NCBI RefSeq assembly: GCF_030824435.1
Contig: NZ_JAVBXS010000040.1
Span: 1 to 52,081 of the forward strand
Origin: Rheinheimera sp.
GTDB taxonomy: Bacteria; Pseudomonadota; Gammaproteobacteria; Enterobacterales; Alteromonadaceae
Direction: 5' to 3'
DNA: 52,081 nucleotides
The notes beneath the pieces were generated by a model. That model did not search any database, was not told where the DNA came from, and saw only the letters and a list, made by a program, of their open reading frames with translations. A program made the position numbers and the translations under genes. Shown here piece by piece: positions 1 through 8,581 of the stretch (the first letter of the stretch is position 1; the number at the start of each line of letters is the position of its first letter).

Positions 1-508
1 ATGCACCGGCTCTGGTTGTATTGCCATTGCCTGCGCGCATTATTTACCGGAGTCTGAAGTGGATGCAGTGGATATCAGCGAAGATGCGCTGATGGTGGCA
101 GATTTAAATATCAGTCAGCATGGTTTAGAGCACAGGGTATTTCCTATTCAATCCGACTGTTTCCAGAGCCTGCCCGGCCAGCAATATGATTTGATTGTCA
201 CCAATCCGCCTTATGTGGATGCCGACGATATGGCCGATTTACCGGCTGAATATCATCATGAACCCGAGCTTGGGCTGGCGTCCGGTGTGGATGGCCTGGA
301 GCTGACCCGGCAAATTTTGCGTGAAGCCGCAGCGCATTTAACCGAAAACGGCGTGCTGATTTGTGAAGTGGGCAATTCAATGGTGGCGCTTGCTGAACAA
401 ATGCCGGATGTGCCTTTTCACTGGATCACTTTTAATAACGGCGGTGACGGTGTATTTGCCCTGACCAAAGCGCAGCTGGTTGCCCATCAACAGCAGTTTG
501 AGGAATAA
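1..508 (+). CDS. prmB: PrmB, ribosomal protein uL3 N5-glutamine methyltransferase (5' truncated by window edge)
   Basis: This is the C-terminal part of a SAM-dependent methyltransferase that modifies a glutamine of ribosomal protein L3. The frame is open from the first bases. It begins with the SAM-binding glycine-rich motif [10 protein letters not shown], followed by VDAVDIS (the acidic end of beta-2) and the catalytic NPPY motif at about 224-236, which binds the target glutamine amide. The N-terminal helical domain lies outside the window. A GTG at 59 is internal, because the SAM motif upstream of it is in frame and indispensable. The stop is 2 nt before aroC, and the aroC ribosome binding site (GAGG) lies in the last prmB codons, so the two are probably co-transcribed. 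PrmB is preferred over the paralogue PrmC because of the aroC linkage. Confidence 0.9.
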   Translation, partial: CTGSGCIAIACAHYLPESEVDAVDISEDALMVADLNISQHGLEHRVFPIQSDCFQSLPGQQYDLIVTNPPYVDADDMADLPAEYHHEPELGLASGVDGLELTRQILREAAAHLTENGVLICEVGNSMVALAEQMPDVPFHWITFNNGGDGVFALTKAQLVAHQQQFEE

Positions 509-510
509 AC

Positions 511-1617
511 ATGGCCGGTAACAGCATTGGTGAATTGTTTCGTTTAACCACTTTTGGTGAAAGCCATGGTCCGGCCATTGGCGGTATTGTGGATGGTTGC
601 CCTCCTGGTTTAAAACTGGACTTAGACGCTATTCAGCATGATTTGGACAGACGCAAACCCGGCACTTCAAGGTACACCACCCAAAGACGTGAAGATGATG
701 TGGTGAAAATTTTGTCCGGTGTGTTTGAAGGGGTCACTACAGGTTGTTCTATTGGCTTGTTAATTGAAAACACCGATCAACGCTCGCAGGATTATTCCGC
801 CATTAAAGATGTGTTCCGTCCGGGGCACGCTGATTACACCTACTGGCATAAACACGGTATCCGTGATTACCGGGGTGGTGGCCGCTCTTCTGCCCGCGAA
901 ACTGCGGTTCGGGTTGCAGCTGGTGCTATTGCCAAACAATATTTAAAACAACGTTTTGGTGTTGAAGTGCGCGCTTATTTAGCCCAGCTGGGGCCGGTTA
1001 AAGCAGAACAGCTGGATTGGGCGCAAGTAGAACAAAACGATTTTTTCTGCCCTGATGTAGATAAAATTGAAGCGCTGGATGCTTTTATGCGCGATTTAAA
1101 AAAATCCGGCGATTCAGTGGGGGCCCGTATTAATGTGGTGGCCAGCAATGTACCTGTGGGCTGGGGCGAGCCTGTGTTCGACCGCTTAGATGCCGATATT
1201 GCCCATGCCATGATGAGCATTAATGCGGTGAAAGCGGTAGAGATAGGTGATGGTTTTGCCGTGGTGGAGCAACAAGGCTCTACCCACCGAGATGCGTTAA
1301 CGCCAACAGGTTTTACTGCCAATCATGCCGGTGGCATTTTAGGTGGTATTTCTTCAGGCCAGGATATCCGCGTCAGTATTGCGCTCAAACCAACGTCCAG
1401 CATCAGTATTCCCGGTGCCAGCATTAACACCAGCGGTGAGCCGGTGGAAATGTTGACCAAAGGCCGGCACGACCCTTGTGTCGGTATTCGCGCTGTGCCT
1501 ATTGCCGAAGCTATGCTGGCGATAGTGCTGATGGACCATTTCCTGCGTCATCATGCGCAAAACCATCAGGTGTCGGTGACAACCCCTGATATCGCCCGAA
1601 TTGGCCGCGGTGGTTAA
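511..1617 (+). CDS. aroC: Chorismate synthase
   Basis: Last enzyme of the shikimate pathway: it converts 5-enolpyruvylshikimate-3-phosphate to chorismate using reduced FMN. The protein has 368 residues, near the family's usual ~360. The N-terminal signature [18 protein letters not shown] is intact. The segments RPGHADYTY and [10 protein letters not shown] match conserved FMN- and substrate-binding stretches, and [20 protein letters not shown] is typical of the C-terminal half. The ATG is preceded by GAGGAATAA, which overlaps the end of prmB, so translation is coupled. A strong hairpin terminator follows at 1682-1709. Chorismate feeds PabB, encoded at about 30-31 kb in this window. Confidence 0.97.
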   Translation: MAGNSIGELFRLTTFGESHGPAIGGIVDGCPPGLKLDLDAIQHDLDRRKPGTSRYTTQRREDDVVKILSGVFEGVTTGCSIGLLIENTDQRSQDYSAIKDVFRPGHADYTYWHKHGIRDYRGGGRSSARETAVRVAAGAIAKQYLKQRFGVEVRAYLAQLGPVKAEQLDWAQVEQNDFFCPDVDKIEALDAFMRDLKKSGDSVGARINVVASNVPVGWGEPVFDRLDADIAHAMMSINAVKAVEIGDGFAVVEQQGSTHRDALTPTGFTANHAGGILGGISSGQDIRVSIALKPTSSISIPGASINTSGEPVEMLTKGRHDPCVGIRAVPIAEAMLAIVLMDHFLRHHAQNHQVSVTTPDIARIGRGG

Positions 1618-1681
1618 GCTCAGATTGTTGCTATGCCATTGACTGGCCGGAAGCTACAATAGCTGCCGATGTCACAGAGAT

Positions 1682-1709
1682 ACAACGACGCTTAGGCGTC
1701 GTTGTTGTT
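1682..1709 (+). terminator. Rho-independent terminator after aroC
   Basis: A perfect 10-bp stem (ACAACGACGC / GCGTCGTTGT) with a TTAG loop is followed by TGTTTT. It closes the prmB-aroC unit before the MFS gene. Confidence 0.8.
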
Positions 1710-1766
1710 TTAGCACAGCCTGATGCTTGTTCTGCTGCCAGCTGTTTTATCTCCATGGAGTGTATT

Positions 1767-2951
1767 GTGAAGTTGTCCAGCTCCCAGACGCTGAGTCTGG
1801 CTTATTTTGCCTATTTTGCCGTGCTTGGGGTTTTTGTGCCTTATATCGGCCTGTTCCTGGATGGCAGGGGACTGAATTCAGAAGAAATTGGTTTGCTGCT
1901 GGCGCTGGTGACCGGTATGCGGATTGTTGGCCCCAGTTTATGGGCCAGTCTGGCCGCGCGAAGGCAAGATCCGATAGGGGTGATGCGGTTTGGTGCTGTG
2001 CTTGCCACTATCGGCTGGCTCAGTAGTTTTTATGACGGTGGTTATTGGCCGCTGGTGGCCGGTCTTGCGCTTTATAGTTTGTGCTGGACCGCTATTTTGC
2101 CACAGCTGGAAAGTTCGGCTTTTTATTATCTCGACAACAACACCTCGCGTTACAGCAAAGTGCGTACTGCGGGCTCTGTGGGTTACATCGTACTGGTGAT
2201 GCTGGGCGGCTGGTGGTTTCAGCATACAGGGCCGCAGATGTTGCCACACAGCGCTTTGTTATTTTTGTTATTGATGCTTGGTACTCTGTGGTTATTACCA
2301 AAGTTTTCGCTGGAAAATAACACAGGCAATCAGCCTTTTCAGTTTCGTAACTTATGGAGCCACAGCGCTTTTATTAAATTTATGCTGGGTGCCTTTTTTA
2401 TGCAGATGAGTTTTGCACCTTTTTATGGTTTTTTTACCTTATATACCCGTGATTTAGGTTATAGCGGCAGCGACGCTGGTTTGTTGATAGCACTGGCTGT
2501 TGCCGCCGAAATAGTGGCTTTTTATTTTGCCGGCCGTATTTTAAACGGCCGCAGTTATCAGAAATTATTAGGGCTTTGTTATGGTTTAACCGCAATACGC
2601 TGGCTGATGGTGGCGTATTTGGCCGACAGCGGTATTTTGCTTGCTGCCAGTATGCTGCTGCATGCTTTTAGTTTTGCCATTGCCCATAGCTGCGCTATGC
2701 AGTTTATTCAGCAGTTTTTCCCACAAAACCAACGTAGCCGGGGTCAGGCTTTATATGCCGGTTTAATTTATGGTGGCGGTGGCGCGCTTGGCGCTTATGT
2801 GGCAGGTATTGCCTGGCAGGACGGTGCCGGTGCCGGTTTTACTTTTGTACTGGGTAGCCTGTGTGCTTTGCTTTCAATGGGGTTGGCGCTGAGCTTGCCC
2901 AAAGTTATTACCCCTATACAGACTGAGCCTGGTACAACGGCGGCCCTCTAA
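1767..2951 (+). CDS. MFS transporter, HcaT/phenylpropionate-permease-like (MFS_1_like)
   Basis: Twelve-helix inner-membrane transporter of about 394 residues. The N-terminus (SLAYFAYFAVLGVFVPYIGLFLDGRG) and the motif MRIVGPSLWASLA resemble the 3-phenylpropionate permease HcaT/YfeO-like branch of the major facilitator superfamily. Family membership is clear, but the substrate cannot be read from sequence. An ATG lies upstream at 1755. I chose GTG at 1767 because GGAG at 1757-1760 sits 6 nt before it, whereas no ribosome binding site precedes the ATG. No catabolic genes lie next to it, so aromatic acid uptake is only a family-level guess. It converges with the aldehyde dehydrogenase. Confidence 0.8.
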   Translation: MKLSSSQTLSLAYFAYFAVLGVFVPYIGLFLDGRGLNSEEIGLLLALVTGMRIVGPSLWASLAARRQDPIGVMRFGAVLATIGWLSSFYDGGYWPLVAGLALYSLCWTAILPQLESSAFYYLDNNTSRYSKVRTAGSVGYIVLVMLGGWWFQHTGPQMLPHSALLFLLLMLGTLWLLPKFSLENNTGNQPFQFRNLWSHSAFIKFMLGAFFMQMSFAPFYGFFTLYTRDLGYSGSDAGLLIALAVAAEIVAFYFAGRILNGRSYQKLLGLCYGLTAIRWLMVAYLADSGILLAASMLLHAFSFAIAHSCAMQFIQQFFPQNQRSRGQALYAGLIYGGGGALGAYVAGIAWQDGAGAGFTFVLGSLCALLSMGLALSLPKVITPIQTEPGTTAAL

Positions 2952-3003
2952 GCTGAGTTATCAAAGCTCAGCTATAAAGGCGCTGCCGGGGCGGATAATC
3001 AAA

Positions 3004-3024
3004 CTGCGGCCATTAAGGCCGCAG
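3004..3024 (-). terminator. Hairpin at the 3' end of the aldehyde dehydrogenase gene
   Basis: Perfect 8-bp inverted repeat (CTGCGGCC / GGCCGCAG) spanning the stop codon of the minus-strand gene. On the minus strand it is followed by only TTTGATT, so termination may be weak. A second 7-bp inverted repeat (AGCTGAG/CTCAGCT, 2951-2973) lies directly after the convergent MFS stop. Confidence 0.4.
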
Positions 3025-4413
3025 CAGCCACTGTAACAAACTATCAAAAATTTTCGGTCTGTGTTGTGGATAAGCCAATACGCTGGAATTTAACCAACCT
3101 TTTTGATGTACAGCCTTAGTGTGACTAAAAGTTAAAAAACCTTCTTTGCCATGATAAGCACCCATGCCACTTGGGCCTATACCGCCAAAAGGCAAATCTT
3201 CCTGGCCAACGTGCACCAGTGTTTCATTAATACATACACCACCGGCATGGCTGTGGGTGAGCACACGCTGTTGTAATTGTTTGTTGTTGCTAAACAGATA
3301 AAGTGCCAGCGGTCTTGGGCGTTGTTTAATAAAATCAAAAGCTTCGTCAATGTGGTTATACACAAACACTGGCAGGATAGGGCCAAAAATTTCCTCAGTC
3401 CAAAGGGCACAATCAAGTGGCGCATTTAGCACCAATGTTAGTGGTAACAACCTTTTTTGTTGATGCTCTGCGCTTGTTGGCAGGCAACTGATAATCTCCG
3501 CACCTGCTGCTTTGGCCGAGGTTAAATAAGTTTGTAACCTTTGATAATGACGTTCATTAATAATGGCCGGATAGTTTTGCGCAAAACTTTGCGCCGGATA
3601 AAACTGCTGAAATTCAGCCTGTAAAGCGGCAATTGTTTGCTCAAGCTGAGTTTGATGTACCAACAGATAATCCGGTGCCACGCAGGTTTGGCCGGCATTG
3701 GCTGTTTTGCCAAATATAATACGTTCGGCCATATGGGTAATATTGACATCAGGCGCCAGAATTAATGGCGATTTACCACCAAGCTCCAGCGTCACAGGGG
3801 TTAAATTGGCACTGGCAGCGCGCATTACCTGGTAACCAACAGCCGTAGAGCCGGTATAAAGCAAATGCTGGAAAGGCAGCTGGCTAAAGCTTGCAGCAAC
3901 TGCGGCATCACCTTCAATGACAACAGCTGCATTTGGCAGCGCAGTTTCAATGATATTTTTTAGCACCTGATTGGTATGGGGCGTAAATTCCGATAACTTC
4001 AGCATCGCTTTATTGCCGGCACTGATAGCAGCAACCAGAGGTCCCAGACTTAAAAATACCGGATAATTCCACGGCGCTATAATGCCAACTACCCCCAGTG
4101 GTTGGTAAACCACAAAGTTTCTGGCGGGCAAAAAAAGCCAGCTGACATGGCGCTTTTGTGGTTTTAGCCATTTTTTCAGCTGTTTTAAACTGTGGTCGAT
4201 ACTGCTGATACTGGGCAAAATTTCCAGCGTCTGGCTGTCACTATGGCAACGTTGACCAAAATCTGCCGTTAATGCTTGTAACAGCGCCTGTTGCTGCACC
4301 AGCAATTGGTGGCGTAACGCCTGCAGTTGTTGTTGGCGTTGTTGCAGGCCCGGGTAAGGTTGTTGCTGATAAGCAGCAGTAAGATTAGTGAAAATATCGC
4401 TCAGAAACTGCAT
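3013..4413 (-). CDS. Aldehyde dehydrogenase, coniferyl-aldehyde-dehydrogenase-like
   Basis: NAD(P)-dependent oxidation of an aldehyde to its acid by an ALDH superfamily enzyme of 466 residues. Landmark residues are present: Asn115 in APWNYP, the general base Glu210 in LELGGKSP, and the nucleophile Cys244 in NAGQTCVAPDY. The length, the QTCVAPDY form and the C-terminal GPSGMGAYHGKEGF stretch fit the class 3-like branch that includes coniferyl aldehyde dehydrogenase and fatty aldehyde dehydrogenases. No ligand-specific residue can be assigned. The first ~50 residues are unusually glutamine-rich. It is a single gene convergent with the MFS transporter; the start has a plausible GGA 8 nt upstream. 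Confidence 0.88.
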   Translation of the reverse strand: MQFLSDIFTNLTAAYQQQPYPGLQQRQQQLQALRHQLLVQQQALLQALTADFGQRCHSDSQTLEILPSISSIDHSLKQLKKWLKPQKRHVSWLFLPARNFVVYQPLGVVGIIAPWNYPVFLSLGPLVAAISAGNKAMLKLSEFTPHTNQVLKNIIETALPNAAVVIEGDAAVAASFSQLPFQHLLYTGSTAVGYQVMRAASANLTPVTLELGGKSPLILAPDVNITHMAERIIFGKTANAGQTCVAPDYLLVHQTQLEQTIAALQAEFQQFYPAQSFAQNYPAIINERHYQRLQTYLTSAKAAGAEIISCLPTSAEHQQKRLLPLTLVLNAPLDCALWTEEIFGPILPVFVYNHIDEAFDFIKQRPRPLALYLFSNNKQLQQRVLTHSHAGGVCINETLVHVGQEDLPFGGIGPSGMGAYHGKEGFLTFSHTKAVHQKGWLNSSVLAYPQHRPKIFDSLLQWLLRP

Positions 4414-4483
4414 GGGTCAATCCGGTTCTACATCAGAACTGCTTAATCTACTTGAGGTTGGACCTCTGTGCAATGCTGCGGCT

Positions 4484-4512
4484 TTGCCAGCTTGGGTGCT
4501 ATTGGTTACAAT
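4484..4512 (+). promoter_or_regulatory. Predicted sigma-70 promoter of the NAD-kinase-like gene
   Basis: TTGCCA (4484-4489), a 17-nt spacer and TACAAT (4507-4512) form a near-consensus promoter. It would start transcription about 37 nt before the ATG at 4556. Confidence 0.6.
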
Positions 4513-4555
4513 GCCGGCCACTTAAAGCCTTGTCTGGTTCTACCGGGATTTGTCT

Positions 4556-5734
4556 ATGTCGTTGTTGTCTCCTTCTGCTGTTGTTGACGCTGTCAAAAAT
4601 ACAACATTTCGTTTAGGGCTGATTATTAACCCATGGGCCGGTATTGGTGGTGCTGTTGCACTCAAAGGCAGTGATGGTGTTGCACAAGAAGCGCTGGCCC
4701 GTGGTGCTGTGCCTATGGCACAACAACGCGCCAAAGCCGCATTGGCCGAGTTGGTTGAATTGCAACCTCAGATCCGGATCTACACCTTTGCCAATGATAT
4801 GGGGCAGACCGTAGCTGAAGAACTTGGTTTTGCTGTTGAAGTTGTCGGTCAGGCGCAAAGCGATCCCTCTACGGCAGTGGACACAGAGCAGGCCGCAACT
4901 TTGTTACTGGATTCTGGTGTCGACTTACTGCTTTTTGCCGGTGGCGACGGCACTGCCCGTAATATCTGTACCGTGATTGCCAATCATCACAGCCAATCTC
5001 ATACCACAGTGCTGGGGATTCCGGCCGGCTGTAAAATTCATTCAGGTGTTTATGCCATTACGCCGGCTGCTGCCGGTAAAGTGGTGGCGCAGATGGTGCG
5101 TGGTGAGCTGGTCACAGTACAGGAAGCGCAAGTGATGGATATTGATGAAGTGGCGTTTCGGGCAGGCACAGTGCGCGCCAAAAGGTATGGCGAAATGCAA
5201 ATACCAAGCGAACTTCGTTATGTGCAAAGTGTAAAAACCGCAGGTAAAGAATCTGAAGAGCTGGTGCTGGATGATTTAGCTGCTTATGTGGCAAGTCAAA
5301 TGGAAGACGGTGTGCGTTATGTGATGGGCTCAGGCTCTACTGTTGCCGCTGTGATGGCTGAACTTGGTTTACCCAATACTTTGCTTGGGGTGGATGTAGT
5401 TGAAAATGGCGAAGTGATTGCCTCTGATGTCACAGCTTTAGAGTTACTGCCGCTGGTACAAGGCCATCACTGCAAACTCATCATCACCTTGATTGGCGGT
5501 CAGGGCCATATTTTTGGCCGTGGCAACCAGCAGTTATCGCCAGATGTGATTCGCGCCATTGGCCGTGACAACATCATGTTAATTGCCACCAAAACTAAAT
5601 TACAACAACTTCAGGGCAGGCCGCTGATCAGCGACAGCGGGGATGCTCAGCTCGACCAACAATTACAGGGCATGCTCAAAGTGCTGTGTGGTTATAACGA
5701 TTATGTGATGTACCGGCTCGGCATTGAGGAGTAA
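4556..5734 (+). CDS. ATP-NAD kinase family protein (COG3199-type)
   Basis: Predicted member of the NAD kinase/diacylglycerol kinase fold family, 392 residues. The N-terminus has IINPWAGIGG, and the central LLLFAGGDGTARNI carries the GGDGT nucleotide-binding signature. Later GSGSTVAAVMAELG and LIGGQGHIFGRGNQQLSP complete the COG3199 pattern. It is longer than classical NadK (~290 residues), so it is not the housekeeping NAD kinase; the true phosphoryl acceptor is uncertain. I chose the ATG at 4556, with GGGA 7-10 nt upstream, over a TTG two codons earlier. Its stop is 2 nt from yfcL, whose ribosome binding site (GAGGAG) overlaps the end of this gene, so the pair is one operon. Confidence 0.8.
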   Translation: MSLLSPSAVVDAVKNTTFRLGLIINPWAGIGGAVALKGSDGVAQEALARGAVPMAQQRAKAALAELVELQPQIRIYTFANDMGQTVAEELGFAVEVVGQAQSDPSTAVDTEQAATLLLDSGVDLLLFAGGDGTARNICTVIANHHSQSHTTVLGIPAGCKIHSGVYAITPAAAGKVVAQMVRGELVTVQEAQVMDIDEVAFRAGTVRAKRYGEMQIPSELRYVQSVKTAGKESEELVLDDLAAYVASQMEDGVRYVMGSGSTVAAVMAELGLPNTLLGVDVVENGEVIASDVTALELLPLVQGHHCKLIITLIGGQGHIFGRGNQQLSPDVIRAIGRDNIMLIATKTKLQQLQGRPLISDSGDAQLDQQLQGMLKVLCGYNDYVMYRLGIEE

Positions 5735-5736
5735 AA

Positions 5737-6018
5737 ATGCAACAACCCGAAAATTTTATACAGGCCATCAGCAGCTATTTTGACCAGAACGTGGCAACAG
5801 CCAGTGATGATGAACTTTTTGCTGCCGGTTATCTGCGTGGCCATGTTGACCTCGGCATCGGCCGTTTGCAGGTGGCGGAGCAGCCATTTGCCGCCGCTGA
5901 CATTATCGGTCAGGTGGACGAAAGTTTAGCGGCGGCAATTCTGGCAGGCGAGCTCAGCGAAGCCGATGAGCAGTTAGTGCGGCACATCTGGCAACAAGTG
6001 CAGGCGCTTGCTGCCTGA
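5737..6018 (+). CDS. yfcL: YfcL family protein
   Basis: Small acidic cytoplasmic protein of 93 residues with the YfcL family pattern (FFAAGYLRGHVDLG-like segment as LFAAGYLRGHVDLGIG, and an acidic C-terminal helix). No enzymatic motif is visible and the family has no established function. In E. coli yfcL lies in the prmB/aroC neighbourhood, and that linkage is roughly kept here. It is translationally coupled to the upstream NAD-kinase-like gene. Confidence 0.8.
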   Translation: MQQPENFIQAISSYFDQNVATASDDELFAAGYLRGHVDLGIGRLQVAEQPFAAADIIGQVDESLAAAILAGELSEADEQLVRHIWQQVQALAA

Positions 6019-6154
6019 ATATTTTTGCTGTGCTGATATTGTGTTCTGGCAAGACAAGCAACGCAAAATCGGCTAGCATCACCCCTTTCCTGATAATGGC
6101 TTGCCATTGTCTGTTTTTAACGACGCCTATGGCGCACAGTCAAAAGTGATTTTT

Positions 6155-6772
6155 ATGTCAACATTCACCACCCTTGAACAACACGCCAGTTATGGCATAG
6201 GTCTGCAAATGGGTCAGCAACTGGCTGACAACCCGTTTGAAGGTTTGGATATCGCCGCTGTTGCTGCTGGTTTAGCTGCTGCTTTTTATGGTGATGAGCC
6301 TGAAGTGTCAGAACAGCAGATTCGTGCTGCTTTTGAAGTGATCAGCGCGCGGATGCAGGCTGAGCAGGAAGAAAATGCCAAACTGGCCGCTGGCGCCGGT
6401 GAAGCTTTCCTGGCTGAAAACGCCAAAAAACCAGGTGTAGTAACTACTGCATCAGGTTTGCAATATGAAGTGCTGATGGCAGGTGACGGCGAAAAACCAA
6501 CACGTGCTTCTACAGTTCGTACGCATTACCACGGCACTTTAATTGACGGTACTGTGTTTGATAGTTCGTACAACCGTGGTCAGCCTGCTGAATTCCCGGT
6601 CGGTGGTGTAATCGCCGGCTGGACTGAAGCCTTACAACTGATGCCGGTTGGTGCTAAATACCGTTTATATATCCCACATCAGCTGGCGTACGGCGAGCGT
6701 GGTGCCGGTGCTTCTATCGCACCATTCAGCGCACTGGTGTTTGATGTAGAACTGCTGGCTATTGTTGCTTAA
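6155..6772 (+). CDS. fklB: FKBP-type peptidyl-prolyl cis-trans isomerase, FklB
   Basis: Catalyses cis-trans isomerisation of peptidyl-prolyl bonds and assists folding. The N-terminal dimerisation helices (about 1-90) precede an FKBP domain (about 100-205) with VRTHYHGTLIDGTVFDSS, GVIAGWTEALQLMPVGAKY and IPHQLAYGERGAG, which hold the aromatic active-site residues. The ATG at 6155 gives 206 residues, the same as E. coli FklB. An in-frame upstream ATG (6101) would add 18 residues unlike the family. No signal peptide is seen, so it is probably cytoplasmic (FklB rather than FkpA). A strong terminator follows. Confidence 0.92.
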   Translation: MSTFTTLEQHASYGIGLQMGQQLADNPFEGLDIAAVAAGLAAAFYGDEPEVSEQQIRAAFEVISARMQAEQEENAKLAAGAGEAFLAENAKKPGVVTTASGLQYEVLMAGDGEKPTRASTVRTHYHGTLIDGTVFDSSYNRGQPAEFPVGGVIAGWTEALQLMPVGAKYRLYIPHQLAYGERGAGASIAPFSALVFDVELLAIVA

Positions 6773-6792
6773 CTCAGTTCGGGTCAACACAT

Positions 6793-6822
6793 AAAAAAAC
6801 CGCCTTTGCCGGCGGTTTTTTT
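6793..6822. terminator. Bidirectional terminator between fklB and dsbB
   Basis: 12-bp stem (A7CCGCC / GGCGGT7) with a TTTGCC loop. The A-tract and T-tract make it work in both directions for the convergent fklB and dsbB. Confidence 0.85.
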
Positions 6823-6863
6823 ATGTTGGCAGTTTTGCCCAACAGCTTTATTGCAGCTGACAA

Positions 6864-7397
6864 TTAATCATAAGGATTATATTTATGCTTTTTCAGCTGG
6901 CTAGCCATCACAATCAGGGCTAAGCCCAGATAAACTGCAAATATAATACGCATCCAGAACGGCATTGAATAACCTAAAAATTGCCAGGCAATTTCACCAC
7001 AAACACCGGTTGGATTAAAAATCGCAGGGAGCCACTGATCTAAAGGTAACCAGGTGGGGAACTCGGCAAAAAGGCCACAACTGGAAAAACCGCCACTTTT
7101 GACTACTTCTTCCACCAACACCTGATCATGGGCTATTTTCAGACCCCAGCCCGCCGACACTGCCCAGCTGCTATAGGCCAGCCAGCGCACTGGTGCCGAT
7201 TCCCGGCCCCACAAACCAATAACACCGGCAAAGAAAATTCCGGTGATAGCAAAACGCTGATACACACACATAATGCAGGGTGCTAACGCCATACCGTACT
7301 GAAAGAACAACGCCACCAACATTAAAGCGATTGCACTGACGGCTAAAAGAACCCAAGGCCAGCGTTGTTTCGGCCAACGAGCCACTGCTGCAAACAT
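6864..7397 (-). CDS. dsbB: Disulfide bond formation protein DsbB
   Basis: Inner-membrane protein that reoxidises periplasmic DsbA and passes electrons to quinones. Four hydrophobic helices are visible. The first periplasmic loop holds the redox pair CIMC followed by VYQR (quinone-site Arg), and the second loop holds the SSCG and TGVCGE cysteines. I placed the start at 7397 because AAGGGA lies 6 nt upstream and the resulting 177 residues match E. coli DsbB (176). A longer frame would add 12 non-conserved residues. It is divergent from fadR. Confidence 0.95.
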   Translation of the reverse strand: MFAAVARWPKQRWPWVLLAVSAIALMLVALFFQYGMALAPCIMCVYQRFAITGIFFAGVIGLWGRESAPVRWLAYSSWAVSAGWGLKIAHDQVLVEEVVKSGGFSSCGLFAEFPTWLPLDQWLPAIFNPTGVCGEIAWQFLGYSMPFWMRIIFAVYLGLALIVMASQLKKHKYNPYD

Positions 7398-7508
7398 CTG
7401 ATTTCCCTTGTTGGAGTAGTGAAAGGTATCCAACGCACAATCTAAGCCAATTTGTTATCTAAAACAACCTTTGCGATCAATCACTCAGGTCAATTTTTGT
7501 GGCATGGC

Positions 7509-7536
7509 TTGTTAACTCATTGCGCTCTGGTACAAT
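7509..7536 (+). promoter_or_regulatory. Predicted sigma-70 promoter of fadR
   Basis: TTGTTA (7509-7514), a 16-nt spacer and TACAAT (7531-7536) lie about 47 nt before the fadR ATG, giving a leader of about 40 nt. Confidence 0.5.
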
Positions 7537-7583
7537 CAGTGCCAATCGTGGTGAGACAGACAACTAAAAACGGACAAATCCGG

Positions 7584-8300
7584 ATGACCAACCTCATAAA
7601 AGCGCAGAGCCCTGCGGGTTTTGCTGAAGAATACATTGTTGAATCCATTTGGAATGGCAAGTTTGCGCCAGGTTCTATTTTGCCTGCTGAACGCGAACTC
7701 TCTGAACTGATTGGCGTAACCCGCACCACGTTACGCGAAGTGTTACAACGTCTGGCCCGTGACGGCTGGCTGACCATACAGCATGGTAAACCAACCAAAG
7801 TAAATAATTTTTGGGAAACTTCAGGCCTGAATATTCTGGAAACGCTGGCGCGTCTTGATGAAGACCGGATGCCTGAGCTGGTGGATGAATTATTATCTGC
7901 CCGTACCAACATCAGTGCTATTTATATCCGTGGTGCCATTAAAACACACAGAGATGAAGTGGTTGCTGTATTTGCCGGCGCCGAAAATCTGGAAGACACT
8001 GCAGAAGCTTTTGCCGATTTTGATTACAACCTGAACCATGAGCTGGCACTGCATTCATCCAACCGGATTTATGTGCTTATCCTGAATGGTTTCCGCGGTT
8101 TATACCGCAAAATTGCCCGTTTTTACTTTTCTCACCCGCAAGCCCGTGAATTAGCTCGTAAATATTATCACCAACTGAAACTGTACGCTGAAGCAGGCAA
8201 ACATGACGAAGTGGTATTTGCGGTGCGTAAATACGGTAAAGAAAGTGGCAAAGTCTGGTCAGCATTAAGACCGGATATTCCAAAAGATTTGGTGGAATAA
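7584..8300 (+). CDS. fadR: Fatty acid metabolism regulator FadR
   Basis: GntR-family transcription factor that represses beta-oxidation genes and activates unsaturated fatty acid synthesis; acyl-CoA releases it from DNA. The winged-helix N-terminus ([39 protein letters not shown]) is nearly identical to E. coli FadR, including the recognition helix. The C-terminal acyl-CoA domain follows. The ATG at 7584 gives 238 residues, as in E. coli (239). The long upstream extension (from 7452) is in frame but overlaps the promoter and lacks homology. In E. coli, dsbB and fadR are also neighbours (with nhaB between them). A palindromic terminator follows. Confidence 0.95.
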   Translation: MTNLIKAQSPAGFAEEYIVESIWNGKFAPGSILPAERELSELIGVTRTTLREVLQRLARDGWLTIQHGKPTKVNNFWETSGLNILETLARLDEDRMPELVDELLSARTNISAIYIRGAIKTHRDEVVAVFAGAENLEDTAEAFADFDYNLNHELALHSSNRIYVLILNGFRGLYRKIARFYFSHPQARELARKYYHQLKLYAEAGKHDEVVFAVRKYGKESGKVWSALRPDIPKDLVE

Positions 8301-8306
8301 CTCGTT

Positions 8307-8335
8307 AAAAACACTCCGCATGCGGAGTGTTTTTT
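8307..8335 (+). terminator. Terminator after fadR
   Basis: Perfect 20-bp palindrome ACACTCCGCATGCGGAGTGT flanked by AAAA and a run of seven T. Confidence 0.85.
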
Positions 8336-8409
8336 TATCCGGTGTTTAGTAAACAAAATGGCGCTCTGCATTGTGCCTTTGCTTCGCTGATTTTTGAGTG
8401 TGTGCTGCT

Positions 8410-8424
8410 GTGACATGTTGTCAC
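8410..8424. promoter_or_regulatory. Operator-like inverted repeat upstream of the sulfur fusion gene
   Basis: GTGACA-TGT-TGTCAC is a perfect 6-bp inverted repeat with a 3-nt centre, 158 nt before the start at 8582. The 12-mer CATGTTGTCACC (8414-8425) recurs at 35563-35574 in front of the chemoreceptor gene. A second inverted repeat, ATTTGAA...TTCAAAT (8434-8461), follows. The binding protein is unknown. Confidence 0.35.
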
Positions 8425-8581
8425 CTCCTAAACATTTGAAAAACAGGCCGATTGTTCAAATCGATTTATAGTGCTGGTCGGTCTTGCCCGTTGCTCTGGT
8501 AGATTACACTTGTCTGAAGTTTGATAGCTCCTTATCATGTGCAGGAATAAGGTATAACCGATAGTTATAAAGGCTTCTTTT

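Noticed and set aside
198-380. Minus-strand open frame within prmB
   Set aside because: Shadow of prmB codon bias; no homology pattern or ribosome binding site.
7452-7583. 44-residue N-terminal extension of FadR
   Set aside because: It overlaps the predicted promoter, and FadR proteins start at the KAQSPAGF region; ATG 7584 gives the family length.
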